A program made the translations under genes and the position numbers. The notes under the pieces were generated by a model. That model was not told the origin of the DNA, did no database searches, and saw only the letters and a program-made list of their open reading frames with translations. From Diplocarpon mali (taxonomy: Eukaryota > Ascomycota > Leotiomycetes > Helotiales > Drepanopezizaceae): a stretch of 64,000 bases of DNA. Location: contig JAENRP010000066.1 in NCBI GenBank assembly GCA_024741835.1, positions 118,360-182,359 of the forward strand. The letters are read 5' to 3'. Shown one piece after another: positions 39,805 to 51,200 of the stretch; the first letter of the stretch is position 1, and each line of letters opens with the position of its first letter.

Positions 39805-42694
39805 ATACTTAGATATAATCTACGCAGTATCTATATTTAGGTCTTGGCGATTATAATTTGGAAATTGGAGCTAGCTGCATTGTTTAAGAAGATTGGAAGA
39901 TTGCAAGTCTTGTTAGAGTTTATTTGTTTTTTCTCTTTTATAATCCGGGCATATGTTTAGTAATAAGGAATCGATTATCGCATCTAGCAATTCAATGTTT
40001 CTTTCCTTTTAATATACTATATTGGTTCTAAGCTACATAGCATAAGCGAGAAACGCTATATTCGGGCTCTTGGTAATCGCCAGCAATGCCCGGAATTTGA
40101 AATTATTTCAGATCTCAATTGTGTATATTCATAGAAGAATTCGTCTTCTTGGGTCCGGATGCCGCTTATAAGTCATCCTACGCATAGAGACTGGATTGCG
40201 CATAGCGACTGGCAAGTATCTAAGTATCTGCGTATCATTGCTAGGCTTCAAAATTTGAAGAGCTTCTCAGTGTAAAATTCGCAGCAAGTACAGTTCCAGC
40301 CTTGACATATGTTGCAGGTACGCATATCACATGCTTGTCACATGATCTATCACATGGCATGTCATATGAATTGCCGCATGACTTAGTGGCCGTGCCAAGA
40401 AGGCACTTACCTTAAATAGCTCTTAGTTAGAGAGCTCTCTTAGAGATTAAGACATCCAACATCGTCGTTTGCACCTCATACTTTCTCGTGTCCTCTTCTA
40501 GTTTACTATTACTTTTACTATCAGAGAACCTCCTTACAACAACATATCTCCTTACCTCCTTCTCGATCTAGTTTCATCCCCTCGAGGCTTGTTGCCGAGC
40601 AGATATCCAGGTATCGAAATCGTGCGAATTATCGCCACTCCCGGGCAGAAAGTATCTGCTGCGCTACCTGGCCATGATTCCCCGGGGGGGGAGGGAGCAG
40701 CTCCTCTACACTGGTAGGCGAAGAATTTATGACTCTGTGACTCGAGATAGGACTCGAGCACGAGCGGATGAAGTATGAGTGGGGCCCGCAACGAGTGCGA
40801 CCTCTGCTGCGCTGCGCGGTTGTGGCGCGTCGATTCATTTCCCGTGAAGATGAATTCTCCGTATACTCGGGCCGTAGGCACGACGTCACAGTATTAGCGA
40901 GGATTCTTGGCTCTAGGTACGTAACTATACAAAAAAGCACTTTGAACTAGCGAATAACTATTATAACTATTATAACTATTATAACTAATACATAGACTGG
41001 AGGTAGGAGAGTTGCCAAGGTAGCTGTCAAGTATAAGGGTAAAGACAAGGTTAGTAACTTACATTGCGGTAGTATCTACGTGGTTAGTGCTGAGAAGATA
41101 CAAGGACGTATCCTACGTTTGGGAATCGTATCCGCATTCTGGGTTTGTGTTGTCATCGCGGAGCAGTGTGTCCGGGGTTTTTGCGCGATTTCTGCATGAC
41201 AGTGGTATATCGCTCACGCGCGTATGTATAGCATACTACTCTTGCCATGCTAGTCATACTCAGTTTTGCCATATCACTAAGCTAAGTAATATTCGTTTGA
41301 GCTACCATAAAACTGAACAGTGCCCGCCTGATACTTGAGAGGGGCGGGGGGGAGGGCTAAGAAATAGCCCAGAGCCCATTTATGTATCTACCTAAGCGTT
41401 ATTGTATAGTATGAGTATCAGGAAATACTAGTACGCTTGTTGCAATACTATGGGTGTTGCAAAACCAAATAAACCAGGTCACATGAAACCGTCCCCTACC
41501 AGGACCAAGTCAAGTTTTTACACCACAGTACTTGAGTAATGCAGACCTCCAAATCTAGCGATCAAATCCATTACAGCCACGGACTCTAGTACACGTTCCA
41601 TGGCAGTGGTTCTCTCGAAATTTCTGTTCGCCGGTTTAGCTCGTCATTTGCGGTACCGAGGTAGACTGCGGTATTTTCAGAGGGTTGAATGACTTATCAG
41701 CGGAAGCTACTTTTCGTCAAAGCTTAAAAAGGCTTTAGATCTCCCTGGTTAACCGAAAAGCTCGGTGACAATAACAGGCTATATCGCTTAGCCAAAAAGC
41801 TTATGTAGGTATCAAACTCAGTCCTACCTTGGCTCCGAACTGGATCCGACTTGGCTCGACGCAGCTGGAGGATAAGATATGGTGTGACCTGGGAATCTTT
41901 TAAATTAATTATTTCCCGGTCAGCTGATTCCGGTTTGAAAGCCGATTGGCATTTGACTGTGGGTGAGCGTTGCCCTTTTCAATTTAGCATCAACCCATTC
42001 TCCTTGCAGGTCAAGTATAGTGACAGGACAAATTTAAAGAGCTACTCGTCGCTTAAACAGAGTCAATTTTAGGATCATTCTGAGATTTTCTACGTAAAAA
42101 GCTCTAGTAGGAAACAGTCAGTATCAAGAGGAAAGATAATCCAATGTTTAGTAGACCCGATTCAGAACCCTGACAAGATATGCTAACTCGCATTAAATCT
42201 ATGAAACATTCTGTATCAAGCCGTAGATTAGAACGGTGTGCTGTGTATTATCTGGATGGCTTATTTTTTAAGCATTAGCGGATATGAACGCGGAAGCATG
42301 CTATATAGAGCGGCAAGCCAATTTGAGGACTTGAGCTATGCTGAACGCGGTTCCCTAAACGTCAAGCCATGTACAGTAAGACATTCGGCCCGTTCTTGAC
42401 TGAAGTGTTATGCAGCGCTCGGTTTCGGCTTTCGAGAAGGTATTTAACTCCTACCGTGTATATCTATACTACAGTAATACAGCGAGTGGGTGTTGTCCCT
42501 TGTGTCTTTAGTATTAAGTTCTTTTCTTGTGAAACAACTTGATACTCCCTTTTTTTAATTTGAGTGCTGTGGGTCAAACCCTGGGTGAAAAGAAAGAATT
42601 TTGATCACTTAGAGAAGCAAGCGAGGTTTACCCCTTGAAACCTTTTTTTTTCTAAAGGAAAATGGACAAAAGTACATCACTTTGTATTGTTTTT

Positions 42695-42838
42695 TTCATT
42701 TCGAGTACAGTGGATCCCGCACCAAAAAGTATTTTAGCAACTAGCTTTTGGCATTTGAACTTGGAATTGCTGTCGTGGAGTTTATTTGATTAAAGACCGC
42801 GATTTTGGGGTTTCTGGATTCACTGTACTCGAAATGAA
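42695..42838. mobile_element. MITE-C, TA-flanked 144 bp inverted-repeat element
   Basis: The ends TTCATTTCGAGTACAGTGGA (left) and its counterpart on the right pair over 23 bp with a single mismatch. Within each end is TA|CAGTGGATCC or GGATTCACTG|TA, as in pogo/Fot1-type Tc1-mariner elements that insert at TA. It has no coding capacity, so it is a non-autonomous relative. Only one copy is seen here. Confidence 0.75.
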
Positions 42839-42857
42839 TAAAATTAGGAGTACCCTG

Positions 42858-42963
42858 TCGCGAGTGTGATAAACACCTGATGAAAAGGTATTTAACATTG
42901 CAAACGCATGGTGAGTCCCTTTGGACCTATGTTAAAGCGTTAATTGTTTGGCCGGCGACGATA
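42858..42963 (+). mobile_element. MITE-B copy 5
   Basis: The right end (reverse complement CGTCGCCGGCCAAACAATTA) matches the family terminus; the left end, CTGTCGCGAGTGTGATAAAC followed by ACC, is degraded. The internal signature GGTATTTAACATTGCAAACG is conserved. It begins 20 bp after MITE-C. Confidence 0.6.
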
Positions 42964-43023
42964 TACGAAGCACTTCGAAGCAGCCGCAGGCAGAGGTAGA
43001 CCTCACCTCGTTCTATCCAACTC

Positions 43024-44000
43024 TTGCGGTGGGGTACGAGCCAAGGATATGGGCGTGATTGTACCAATGATGGCACTGCATCACACATGTTTCTGTACGC
43101 ATCGCTCGAGTTATTCATCGTCTCCAAGGGCTTTTGCAACGATTCTACGAATCATTGTCGACTGTGGCTTGGTAACCCTCCATCCTCCTGTCCCGCAACG
43201 GGAGCAATCGGACCGCAAGTGTTACCAATATCAGAAACTCGTTCGATCAACGTATCATGCGGTCTGCTTTTGAAAGTATTAGAAGCTCAACACAGTACAG
43301 GGTATCTATAGACCGGGGCTCTTACCGCCGAAGGATTTCGCTACGCAGCTCGGTGCGTCCTAAACCTTATAGAAGTCCCAGGGACGTCGCTGAATGCAGC
43401 AATCTATGCCATGACTGGATTCTTCCCGCGGCGCGAGCTGAGCCCAGACCGTGTCTGGCATCAATCCAAGCCTTGTGATTTATGCATAGTGTTCATGAAG
43501 TGGGATCCAAATGAGCGCTTTGCATATATACCAACGATTACTGTATACTGCGTAAGTGCTACTCGACATCGGATGGCCAAGACGTGGCTGGCCTGGGTGT
43601 TGATACCGTGCTATCACAACTTCTGCGGGGTAGCTTGGCTTCGTACAGAAGCTTCACCAATGCTGCACAAAAGCTCTTGGAAATTTTCGGTTCATGGGCT
43701 GACTGCACAGAAAGAATATCCTCGCGACACATCTCGTCCTTGGCGGTCTTATATGACTTGGCAAGTAGAGGCAGTGGGGGATGATTGCGGTGCGCCGGGG
43801 AGGCGATCTTGTGGACGGCTCCATACCAGCCTCTACACGTTGGGATATAAAGCATGAGCCCGTCTCATTTCACGAAGCCTTCGCTGGCATCCTTGGCATT
43901 TCTAAAGCCTTCTCGACAGAACTTGTTCTCCTGTCAGATATTGGCAGTGTAAGGGCGAAAGCTCAGTATTACCTACTCACGCGCTTTTCCAGCAGTACGC
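43024..44000 (+). pseudogene. Decayed protein-coding gene, family unknown
   Basis: One frame reads protein-like across 43024-43555, broken by a stop at 43309-43311: GLLLKVLEAQHSTGYL, stop, then TGALTAEGFRYAARCVLNLI and KPCDLCIVFMKWDPNERFAY. The continuation shifts frame (GVDTVLSQLLRGSLASYRSF from ~43590) and shifts again (FHEAFAGILGISKAFSTELV from ~43870). A GTAAGT at 43554 could be one true donor. No start and no single open frame remain. I do not recognise the family. It abuts the start of the carboxylate transporter. Confidence 0.4.
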
Positions 44001-44036
44001 GACTATACTTCAACAGCTCCAACCGAGTCGTCCAGC

Positions 44037-45710
44037 ATGCGTGTTTTCCCGGCTCCCTCTGGCAGTGAACCGGCAGACCCTATCGCCAAGGGGATTGTTC
44101 CAACAGCAAAGCAGAGTCTTTCCGATCTTCTAAAATGGAAGCAGAGAACGCTGGTGACAAACGATTCTGGAGAGTCGCATTGCGAGTGGCATGATCCGGA
44201 GCCAATCACTAATCCTATCACTCTCTTTAGACAGCTCGGTGCCAGAGACGTGAGCAAACAACTCGGGTGACATGCTGCAAGAGCTTCGCTGACATTGCAG
44301 TGGCTTTTCTTCGTCTGTGGCTTCTCAGCATGGACCGCCGATGCATTCGATTTCCACGCTCTATCGATCCAAACCGTTAAGCTTGCCGATTACTACAACG
44401 AATCGAACACCAACATCACCACAGCCATCACTCTCACACTGCTGCTGCGATCAGTAGGTGCTGCTGCTTTTGGCCTGGCCGGAGATCGCTTCGGCCGGAA
44501 ATATCCCATGGTCCTGAACATGGTTATCCTCGGTGTTCTTCAAATCGCAACCATTTACTGCGAGACATTCCAACAATTCCTGGCCGTCAGAAGTTTGTTC
44601 GGACTCTTCATGGGCGGTGTATATGGAAATGCTATTGCGATGGCGCTTGAGCATTGCCCTGTGAATGCCAGAGGTCTGATGTCCGGTATCCTGCAGCAAG
44701 GATATGCCTTTGGTTACGTTTTGGCTGCTTGTGCAAATCTTGGCGTTGGCGGCGACACTAACACATGGAAGGTTTGCAGTACCATTTGCTACTAATGCGT
44801 GCGAACCATTAGCTAATTGTACTGGTAGACTGTCTTCTGGATCGCTGCGGGCCTGTCGATTGGTGTCGGGCTCGTGCGTCTATGCTTCCCCGAAAGCCAA
44901 CAGTTCCTCGAAGCCAAGGAGAATGGCCACAAAGACATCAGCGCCGGACAATTCTGGAGACAAACCAGAGCAATGCTTGCCCAAGAATGGAAGATGTGTA
45001 TATACTGTATCATCTTGATGACCTGGTTCAACTTCTACAGCCACACCTCTCAAGACTCGTACACCACATTCATGCGCCAGGCCAAGGGTCTCAATAACGC
45101 GGCCGCTTCTCGTGCATCTATCTGGATGAAAGTCGGCGCTTGTGTCGGCGGTTGCATCATCGGATATCTGTCACAATTTGTCGGCCGTCGTCGTGCGATG
45201 ATCTGTTCGGCGCTGATGTCAGGTTTGATGATCCCATCGTGGATCCTTCCATCTGGCGAGCACGCTCTCTCAGCTACTGGCTTCTTGATTCAATTCTTCG
45301 TGCAGGGAGCCTGGGGTGTTATCCCCATTCATCTGAATGAGCTCTCGCCACCCGCGTATCGCTCCTCGTTTCCTGGTTTGACATACCAAATCGGAAACAT
45401 GATTTCTTCTCCCTCGGCTCAAATCGTCAACGCTTTGGCAGAGAAAATCTCCGTCAAAGATGAGGGTGGACCAAAGGTCAAGGCGTATGGTCCCGTCATG
45501 GGTGTCTCCACTGCGATCATTGCAGTAGGAATAGCTGTGACCGTAGCTCTTGGGCCCGAGAGACGCGGCAGGAAATTCGAGGCCGAGCCTATCGCTGGTG
45601 CTAGCGCGGCACTTCCTGTGAAGGACGTTGAGCATGGATATGACGAGAAAAATGATGTCAATATCCAGAACGTGGAGAAAAAAAAGGAGGAAAAGGCGAT
45701 CCAGGTTTAA
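44037..45710 (+). CDS. JEN-type monocarboxylate/proton symporter (MFS)
   Basis: Exons 44037-44249, 44301-44771 and 44829-45710 give 521 residues. The MFS signature is GDRFGRKYP in the loop after helix 2, with FDFHALSIQTVKLAD at helix 1. The diagnostic JEN motif N-x-x-[ST]-H-x-[ST]-Q-D-x-x-x-T is present as NFYSHTSQDSYTT (residues 296-308). An acidic/lysine C-tail follows the last helix. JEN carriers import lactate, pyruvate, acetate or dicarboxylates across the plasma membrane and are usually glucose-repressed; the exact substrate cannot be read from sequence. The start was chosen at the first ATG of the conserved soluble N-terminus. Confidence 0.92.
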
Positions 45711-47656
45711 TCATGGTGTATTCAAACAACATCATGGCACCTTGAAGATTGTACCTGACAATAATCCTTCTGTCGAATGTGTAACTAATACACACAATGA
45801 CTCATTGATTTGAAAGCAACAGAAAGCCTACCGAAGCCGTGACATAAATTCGGTATAGCATGCTTCAAGTGAAGAACATACTGTATTCTGGTCAAGCCCT
45901 TTGCAGTTTTGATTCCAGTTGGCTGGGTTAAGTAAGAAGTGCCCATCATCCAAATTGCGAGCCCCAAAGTCTTATGCTCGACAGCTTGTCAGAAGACACA
46001 CAAGTGGAATGGCGCATTGGCTAAGGAAGAGGTGTGGCTCTGGCGGGTTGTGGCATATGAATCCATGTCAGGATCTTGTGTAAAAGAAAGAGAGAATGTT
46101 TCTTACAGCTCGTAAAAATTTCTGTGTGCAAGTTTGGGAGTCTGGGGGTGTTGGAAAGGTTGGTTTGGCAACGTAAATAGGGGCAACCGCTATCATGGAA
46201 ACGATTTAGATATCTACTCAGTACTGTCTGTATCTCCTGAGGTAAACCCCTCATCTGAGCCCCCTTGGCAGTTATTGATTAGCCTCGGTGGCTGTTGAAT
46301 ACTCACATCTCAAACTTGACGTACCGACCGTCTGGAATGTATGAAACGTAACTATGCATTAGTACCCGTATGTAGTTCTCAGACGATCGCCAATACTCTT
46401 TTTCAAATTTTTTTTTTTTTCAAATCACGGAGGCATAGGTGAGCATACAGCATAAAGTATATACACAGCCCAGCATGGTACGGAAAGCGTACGGGGACGA
46501 GGTATGCCGGGTCAAATGGCGTTTAACCCGCACACGTGTGACATCAAACATAACGTGATTTTAGCTAGAAAAGACTAGCTACGAAGCACGACTGAAGTAT
46601 TATCACAAGCTTACATATGAAATTATTTCGCGAGATCCTCATTACCCATATAATATTCGTACTTCTTCAATCTTGAATACGTTAGCCCGCATAATTGAGT
46701 CTATCCGACAAGTGAGAGCAAAACTGTTGGTGCTCTACTGGGTTCCTGTAGAGCTGCCAAATGAATACGTGAAAGGGAATATTTTCGGATTTTATTCATG
46801 TAAATGAGAATATAAGGGCCGAGAACAAGAGCCAGTATACGTTTCCCAAGAATGTTGAACAAGTGGTCCGGTTTATCAATATTAAACAGTCCACATACTA
46901 GATATTACAATATATGCTTAGTAAATTTGCCATTTAACGGCTTTTAATCCAAGAAAGTCAATTATCTAAATAGTTTTCTCATTGCTTCATTTTTATTTAT
47001 TTTTCTTTTAGTATATTATATTAGTTGTAGCCTATGTATTACAAGCTAATACCGCTATAGCTGAATTATTTTTTCTTCGCTTATAGTGACTAATATATCA
47101 TATTAAAAGGAAACAAAAACAAGTCTTATTTATTTTAACCGAGTCGAATCGTCGGCACATCTACGGCCGTTAGCGGAAGCGACCCCGCCATGAGCTAGCT
47201 AGGATACATCATGCCTCAACCTTGAGGAGCTTTCGAGTTCCATATCATGTTAATAACGCCCCGCCGACCCAACATCACAATCGTTTCTAAGAAGTATACA
47301 ATACGACAATTTCAACCTCCCCAAGGTCTGCCCAATCTTAAAGGTACAAGTGGAATCCTTCCAACGCGTACCGTATGCTAATAGCGCTCTCTAGTCTATA
47401 CCTTTTCCCCGAGACCGCTCAGTGAATCGGATACCACGGAGTCAGTCTTTCAAAAAACAACCAGAATACGGTCGCTAGTAAGATCATTGATATTATCCTA
47501 CGGCGCCTAGTTATCTGCACGAAAGCCTTCTGGTGTCGAATCCGTCCTGCGTACGCTCACCGCCCTATACTCCTTTACCTCCCTAAACCTTCTCGAAACC
47601 TACCGCATAAAAGCATATATCACAAATACATATACACGTTATAGCGGGCCGAAGGC
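45711..47656. other. Intergenic 1.9 kb, AT-rich, one inverted-repeat element
   Basis: No gene is seen. A T homopolymer lies at ~46409-46420. A MITE-D-like element is at 47001-47114. The final 500 bases are the probable promoter and 5' UTR of the E2 gene. Confidence 0.5.
47001..47114. mobile_element. MITE-D candidate (~114 bp, AT-rich ends)
   Basis: The left end TTTTCTTTTAGTATATTATA and the reverse complement of the right end (GTTTCCTTTTAATATGATAT), followed in both by ATTAGT, form an imperfect AT-rich inverted repeat. A related end, TTTCCTTTTAATATACTATA then TTGGT, occurs at about 39996-40030. AT-richness makes chance similarity more likely than for the other families. Confidence 0.4.
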
Positions 47657-48244
47657 ATGGCTCAGTCTGGCGCCGCTGGTCTCTTGGCGCGGCAATTCAA
47701 GTACATGCAATCCGCAAAGAATCTGCCCGGAATCTCGTGCGGGCTAGTGGAAAACGATGTCTTCGAGTGGGAGGTCATGCTCATGGTCAACGACGACTGC
47801 AAATATTACGGAGGTACAATACCCTGTGTTTGTATCTACGGATTATCAGCTCACTAATAAATTCTATATTATTTTGTAGGAGGCAACTTCCGATGCCACC
47901 TGAGCTTCCCCCCCGATTACCCTCTCCAACCACCCGTACTGACGTTCATGACACCGATCCCTTTTCACCCGAACGTCTACGAGAGCGGGTTGTTGTGCAT
48001 TTCAATCCTCCACCCGCCTGGGGATGACCAGTACGGCTACGAGGCGGCGTCGGAGCGGTGGTCGCCTGTTCAGACGCCCGAGTCGATCCTCATCAGCGTG
48101 TTGAGTCTGCTGCATAGTCCGAACGACGAGAGCCCAGCAAATGTCGAAGCTGGAAGGCTGTTGAGGGAAGAGAAGACTCATGGCAATAAGGAGTTTAGGA
48201 AGCGGTGCAGGAGGGTCGTGAGAGAGAGTCTGGGGGAGGACTAG
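47657..48244 (+). CDS. UBC7: Ubiquitin-conjugating enzyme E2, Ubc7/UBE2G type
   Basis: Exons 47657-47813 and 47880-48244 (intron 66 nt) give 173 residues. The UBC fold has HPN at 82-84 and the active Cys92 in GLLCISIL. It is followed by the long acidic loop HPPGDDQYGYEAASERWSPV, which marks the Ubc7/UBE2G subgroup. Ubc7 serves ER-associated degradation with a Cue1-type anchor and Hrd1/Doa10 ligases. The N-terminus (GISCGLVENDVFEWEVMLMV) matches the family. It ends GED without a membrane anchor, as expected. Subgroup assignment is good; UBE2G1 rather than G2 orthology is not resolved. Confidence 0.92.
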
Positions 48245-51200
48245 GGGTGGTGGCTTTTGGCAGTGTGGTTTGTAGATTGAGGAATGGCATATCATGTATG
48301 GTACGGGTGGAAGGGGTCTTGCTATGGATCCGAATCCTTGAGCGATGCGTGGTGATAGCGTAGTGGGCATTTTGCCTGCTAACAAGCGGAATTAAGCAAT
48401 TATCAGACTACTGGCTACACCATTTCGCTCACCAACTGAGTCGGAAATATGCACCCAGGTGGGCAGCTGTAACAGGTATTCTCGGGCAAGTAACAGACAT
48501 GGCAAGATCCTTGGACGAAAAAGGGAAAATCAACATAGGTACTCAGTGGTTTAGCTAGTGCCAGCAGTGCTTGAGCATCCCCAGCTATCAGTTGGTCTAC
48601 CCCAAAACTTTCTCCTGCCCCTGTTTTCGAATAATGCATGCTAAATCGCCGTAATGCAAGTAATGCTGGCAGGGCACAATTGTCCGCCGCACAATAAACA
48701 TCCTGCACAAGGTACAACCATAGGCGGACGATGCATCTTGGCACGGCCCGTGCTGTAGGGAATTATCTTCTCGAGGATCTCCGCTACTCACCAGTGCTGG
48801 CAACTGGCACAACTGTGCCGGTGGTCTCGTATCGAAGATTGCTTTCTAGGTTCTTGATGGGCTCTAGATTTGTGTTTTTCCTAGAAACGTTATTCGACAC
48901 TTGAAGGAGAAAGAAAGTGACAAGGGGCGCACCACGCTACCATACTAGTTAGTAGTTCGCAGGCAACAGCTTTCACCGGTTGCAAATCTCAAACGCTTTG
49001 ACAAGCTTACCTAGGTACCTCCATTTCTCTATTCTTGAGCCTAGGCACTATTCATAATCTTCTCGCCCCAGGAGACAGGAGACAGGAGACCGGGACAGAA
49101 ATAATTGGGCTCGCCTGAACATCAGGGGACCACAGACTATATATACATCACGTTCTAATTCGTACATACTTAGTCCATGGCGAAATAATCTGAGGTTTTC
49201 TGTCTGTGCGCTATACTAGAACTTTCTTTTATGCAGGGGTTTCGACAGGGGGTACTTGAAGCTTAGGAATCAATAACAGTTGAGATAATTAGATATTTAA
49301 TTAGGGAAATGCCAAATAGATGTAAAGCAGTGATTGACGCAAAAGGTGGCTATATAAAATACTAAGGAATTTAATAAAAGCAGCATTGCCAAGAATCTAG
49401 TGTGCACAGATAGGGAACCTCGGATTATTACGCCCTGTACGAAGTAGCATCGCGAGGATACCGGCATGTAGGCCCTCGCCCTGTTTTGATTATCACTGAT
49501 ATCTCGGCTAAGTCGCATTTCCATCTACCCCCGTCTGTATCAGCATATGGAAGGAAAACCTGCGTTCCTGCCGACTGCTTCTGCTAGCTGCCAATACAGT
49601 ATCATCGTCCCACGACCTTGGGACCAAGAAGTGCGTCGCAGAGAGGGCCCCAGAGAGGAGGGCATTGAAAGAGGAAGACTCGCTCACGAAGCTATGATGC
49701 ATGGCGTCGCTACGCCTCCATTTTTAATCACAGCATCGCCCGCGCCAAGAAGAAACACCGAGGAGGGAAAAGCTAACCGAGCTGCGTATGGTCCTGCTGA
49801 CGGGGCAACCAGCAGCTCTATTTACGCCATCGCTTGCTAAGCGAGGCAGGAGGTGGTCCCTATCATATGGGTTTCCGCCTGTCTGTGGGCAGAGCAGGCC
49901 GTGGCTCTTGCGCCCGCGTAATGAAGGGGTGGAGAGACGCATTGGTTGTGGTTCGTTCGCCGGTTTCCTGGCATGGGCATCATGATCAGTGCGGTATTCC
50001 CCCAAGTGGTAGTGATTGCTAGGGTGTGATGGGATGAGAAGGGTTGCAGTATGGATACTTGCGTTGGATTCGACAGCATTGTCTGCAGGTCTACAGAATA
50101 CGGTAATGTATAGTAGCTTAACGAAAGCCGGGCCTCGAGTCCTCCAGACATGAGAGAGGATAGTAGCAATCTTATCCTAGTCTCTCCAATTATCCCTCTC
50201 TCTCCTAGAGCCTCACCTGTCTCCGTATCTGTAGGAATGAATGCATATACAAGTCAGTCACGTGATCAAATTATATAGGTAGCCTAGCCTTGGTACCGGC
50301 CTTGGTAAGTAGCATATAATGGCCCTTCAGGCCATTTTACCTACAGATTAGACATAAATGAATACACATACGGGAACCCCTATTTGTATTGTGCCTCCCC
50401 CCCCCTCCCCCCCCGTGATACCGACAGTATCAAATCGGTTTCCAACTGTGGCGTTCTTCGTCTTTCACTTCACCTACTCCACGTCTATACTCATCACATT
50501 GACCAGGGTCACGATATTAACGTCTGTTCTCGTACCCGCCCACCTTGAGAGGTCCTTTTGAGGTTTTACTATGTGGAGAGGCATAAAGGGGATTCGATGT
50601 CAAAATAGCGCTCACGACGACGTGATCAAGCTTGGTTTCGCGGCAACGGTACAGGCACGCCTAAACAACCACACTCACTCCAAAACAGACGTCGTCGGCA
50701 TTTCGAACGACATTTCCTATTCCCCGTTTGGCAATTGCTAGATCCTAGTCGCAACCAAGACCAACGGCACCATCTTCACGCCCCGATATGATGACAGCTA
50801 TCCCATGCCGTACTGGCACCAGAACATGGGACTCGCGACAATTTTTGTTTACAATTTCCTGACACGATAGACGTACCCTAATATGTCGTCGACGACTCGC
50901 ATTGCTGCAGTCGATCCGTCGAATTGAATTACTGGTATGGCCGGGATCGGGGATATGGAGCTAACGAGCCCCTAACCACTGTGATCATGGCGAGACTGGT
51001 TTATCGATGGAAGGAGTTCATGAAGAGGAAGAGGGATGATGTTCTGATGCCCGTGGCAGGAGTATGCCTGACCTCGCTACGGCTTTTTGTCCTCGTACTG
51101 ACGCAGGATAATTCTTTCTGCTTCTCCTCTACGTCAGTCAGCTAGGCGCTGTCCAGTATGGGAGCGGTCTGCGTATGCAAAATGTCCCGCGAGCATGGGA

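Larger units (their letters stand above)
39805..43023. other. AT-rich, repeat-marked gene desert
   Basis: No gene is supported. A stretch at ~39996-40060 resembles one end of MITE-D. MITE-C (42695-42838) and MITE-B (42858-42963) sit at the right end. Short direct repeats (ATAACTATT x3 near 40960-40985) occur. Stop codons are dense in all frames. A GC-richer island at 40550-40920 (minus frame 40552-40881) has no motif. Confidence 0.55.

Noticed and set aside
44250..44300. Upstream frame of the JEN gene read through without splicing (ending VSKQLG)
   Set aside because: The stop falls inside a 51 nt GT-AG intron; removing it joins GARD to WLFFVCGF in frame.
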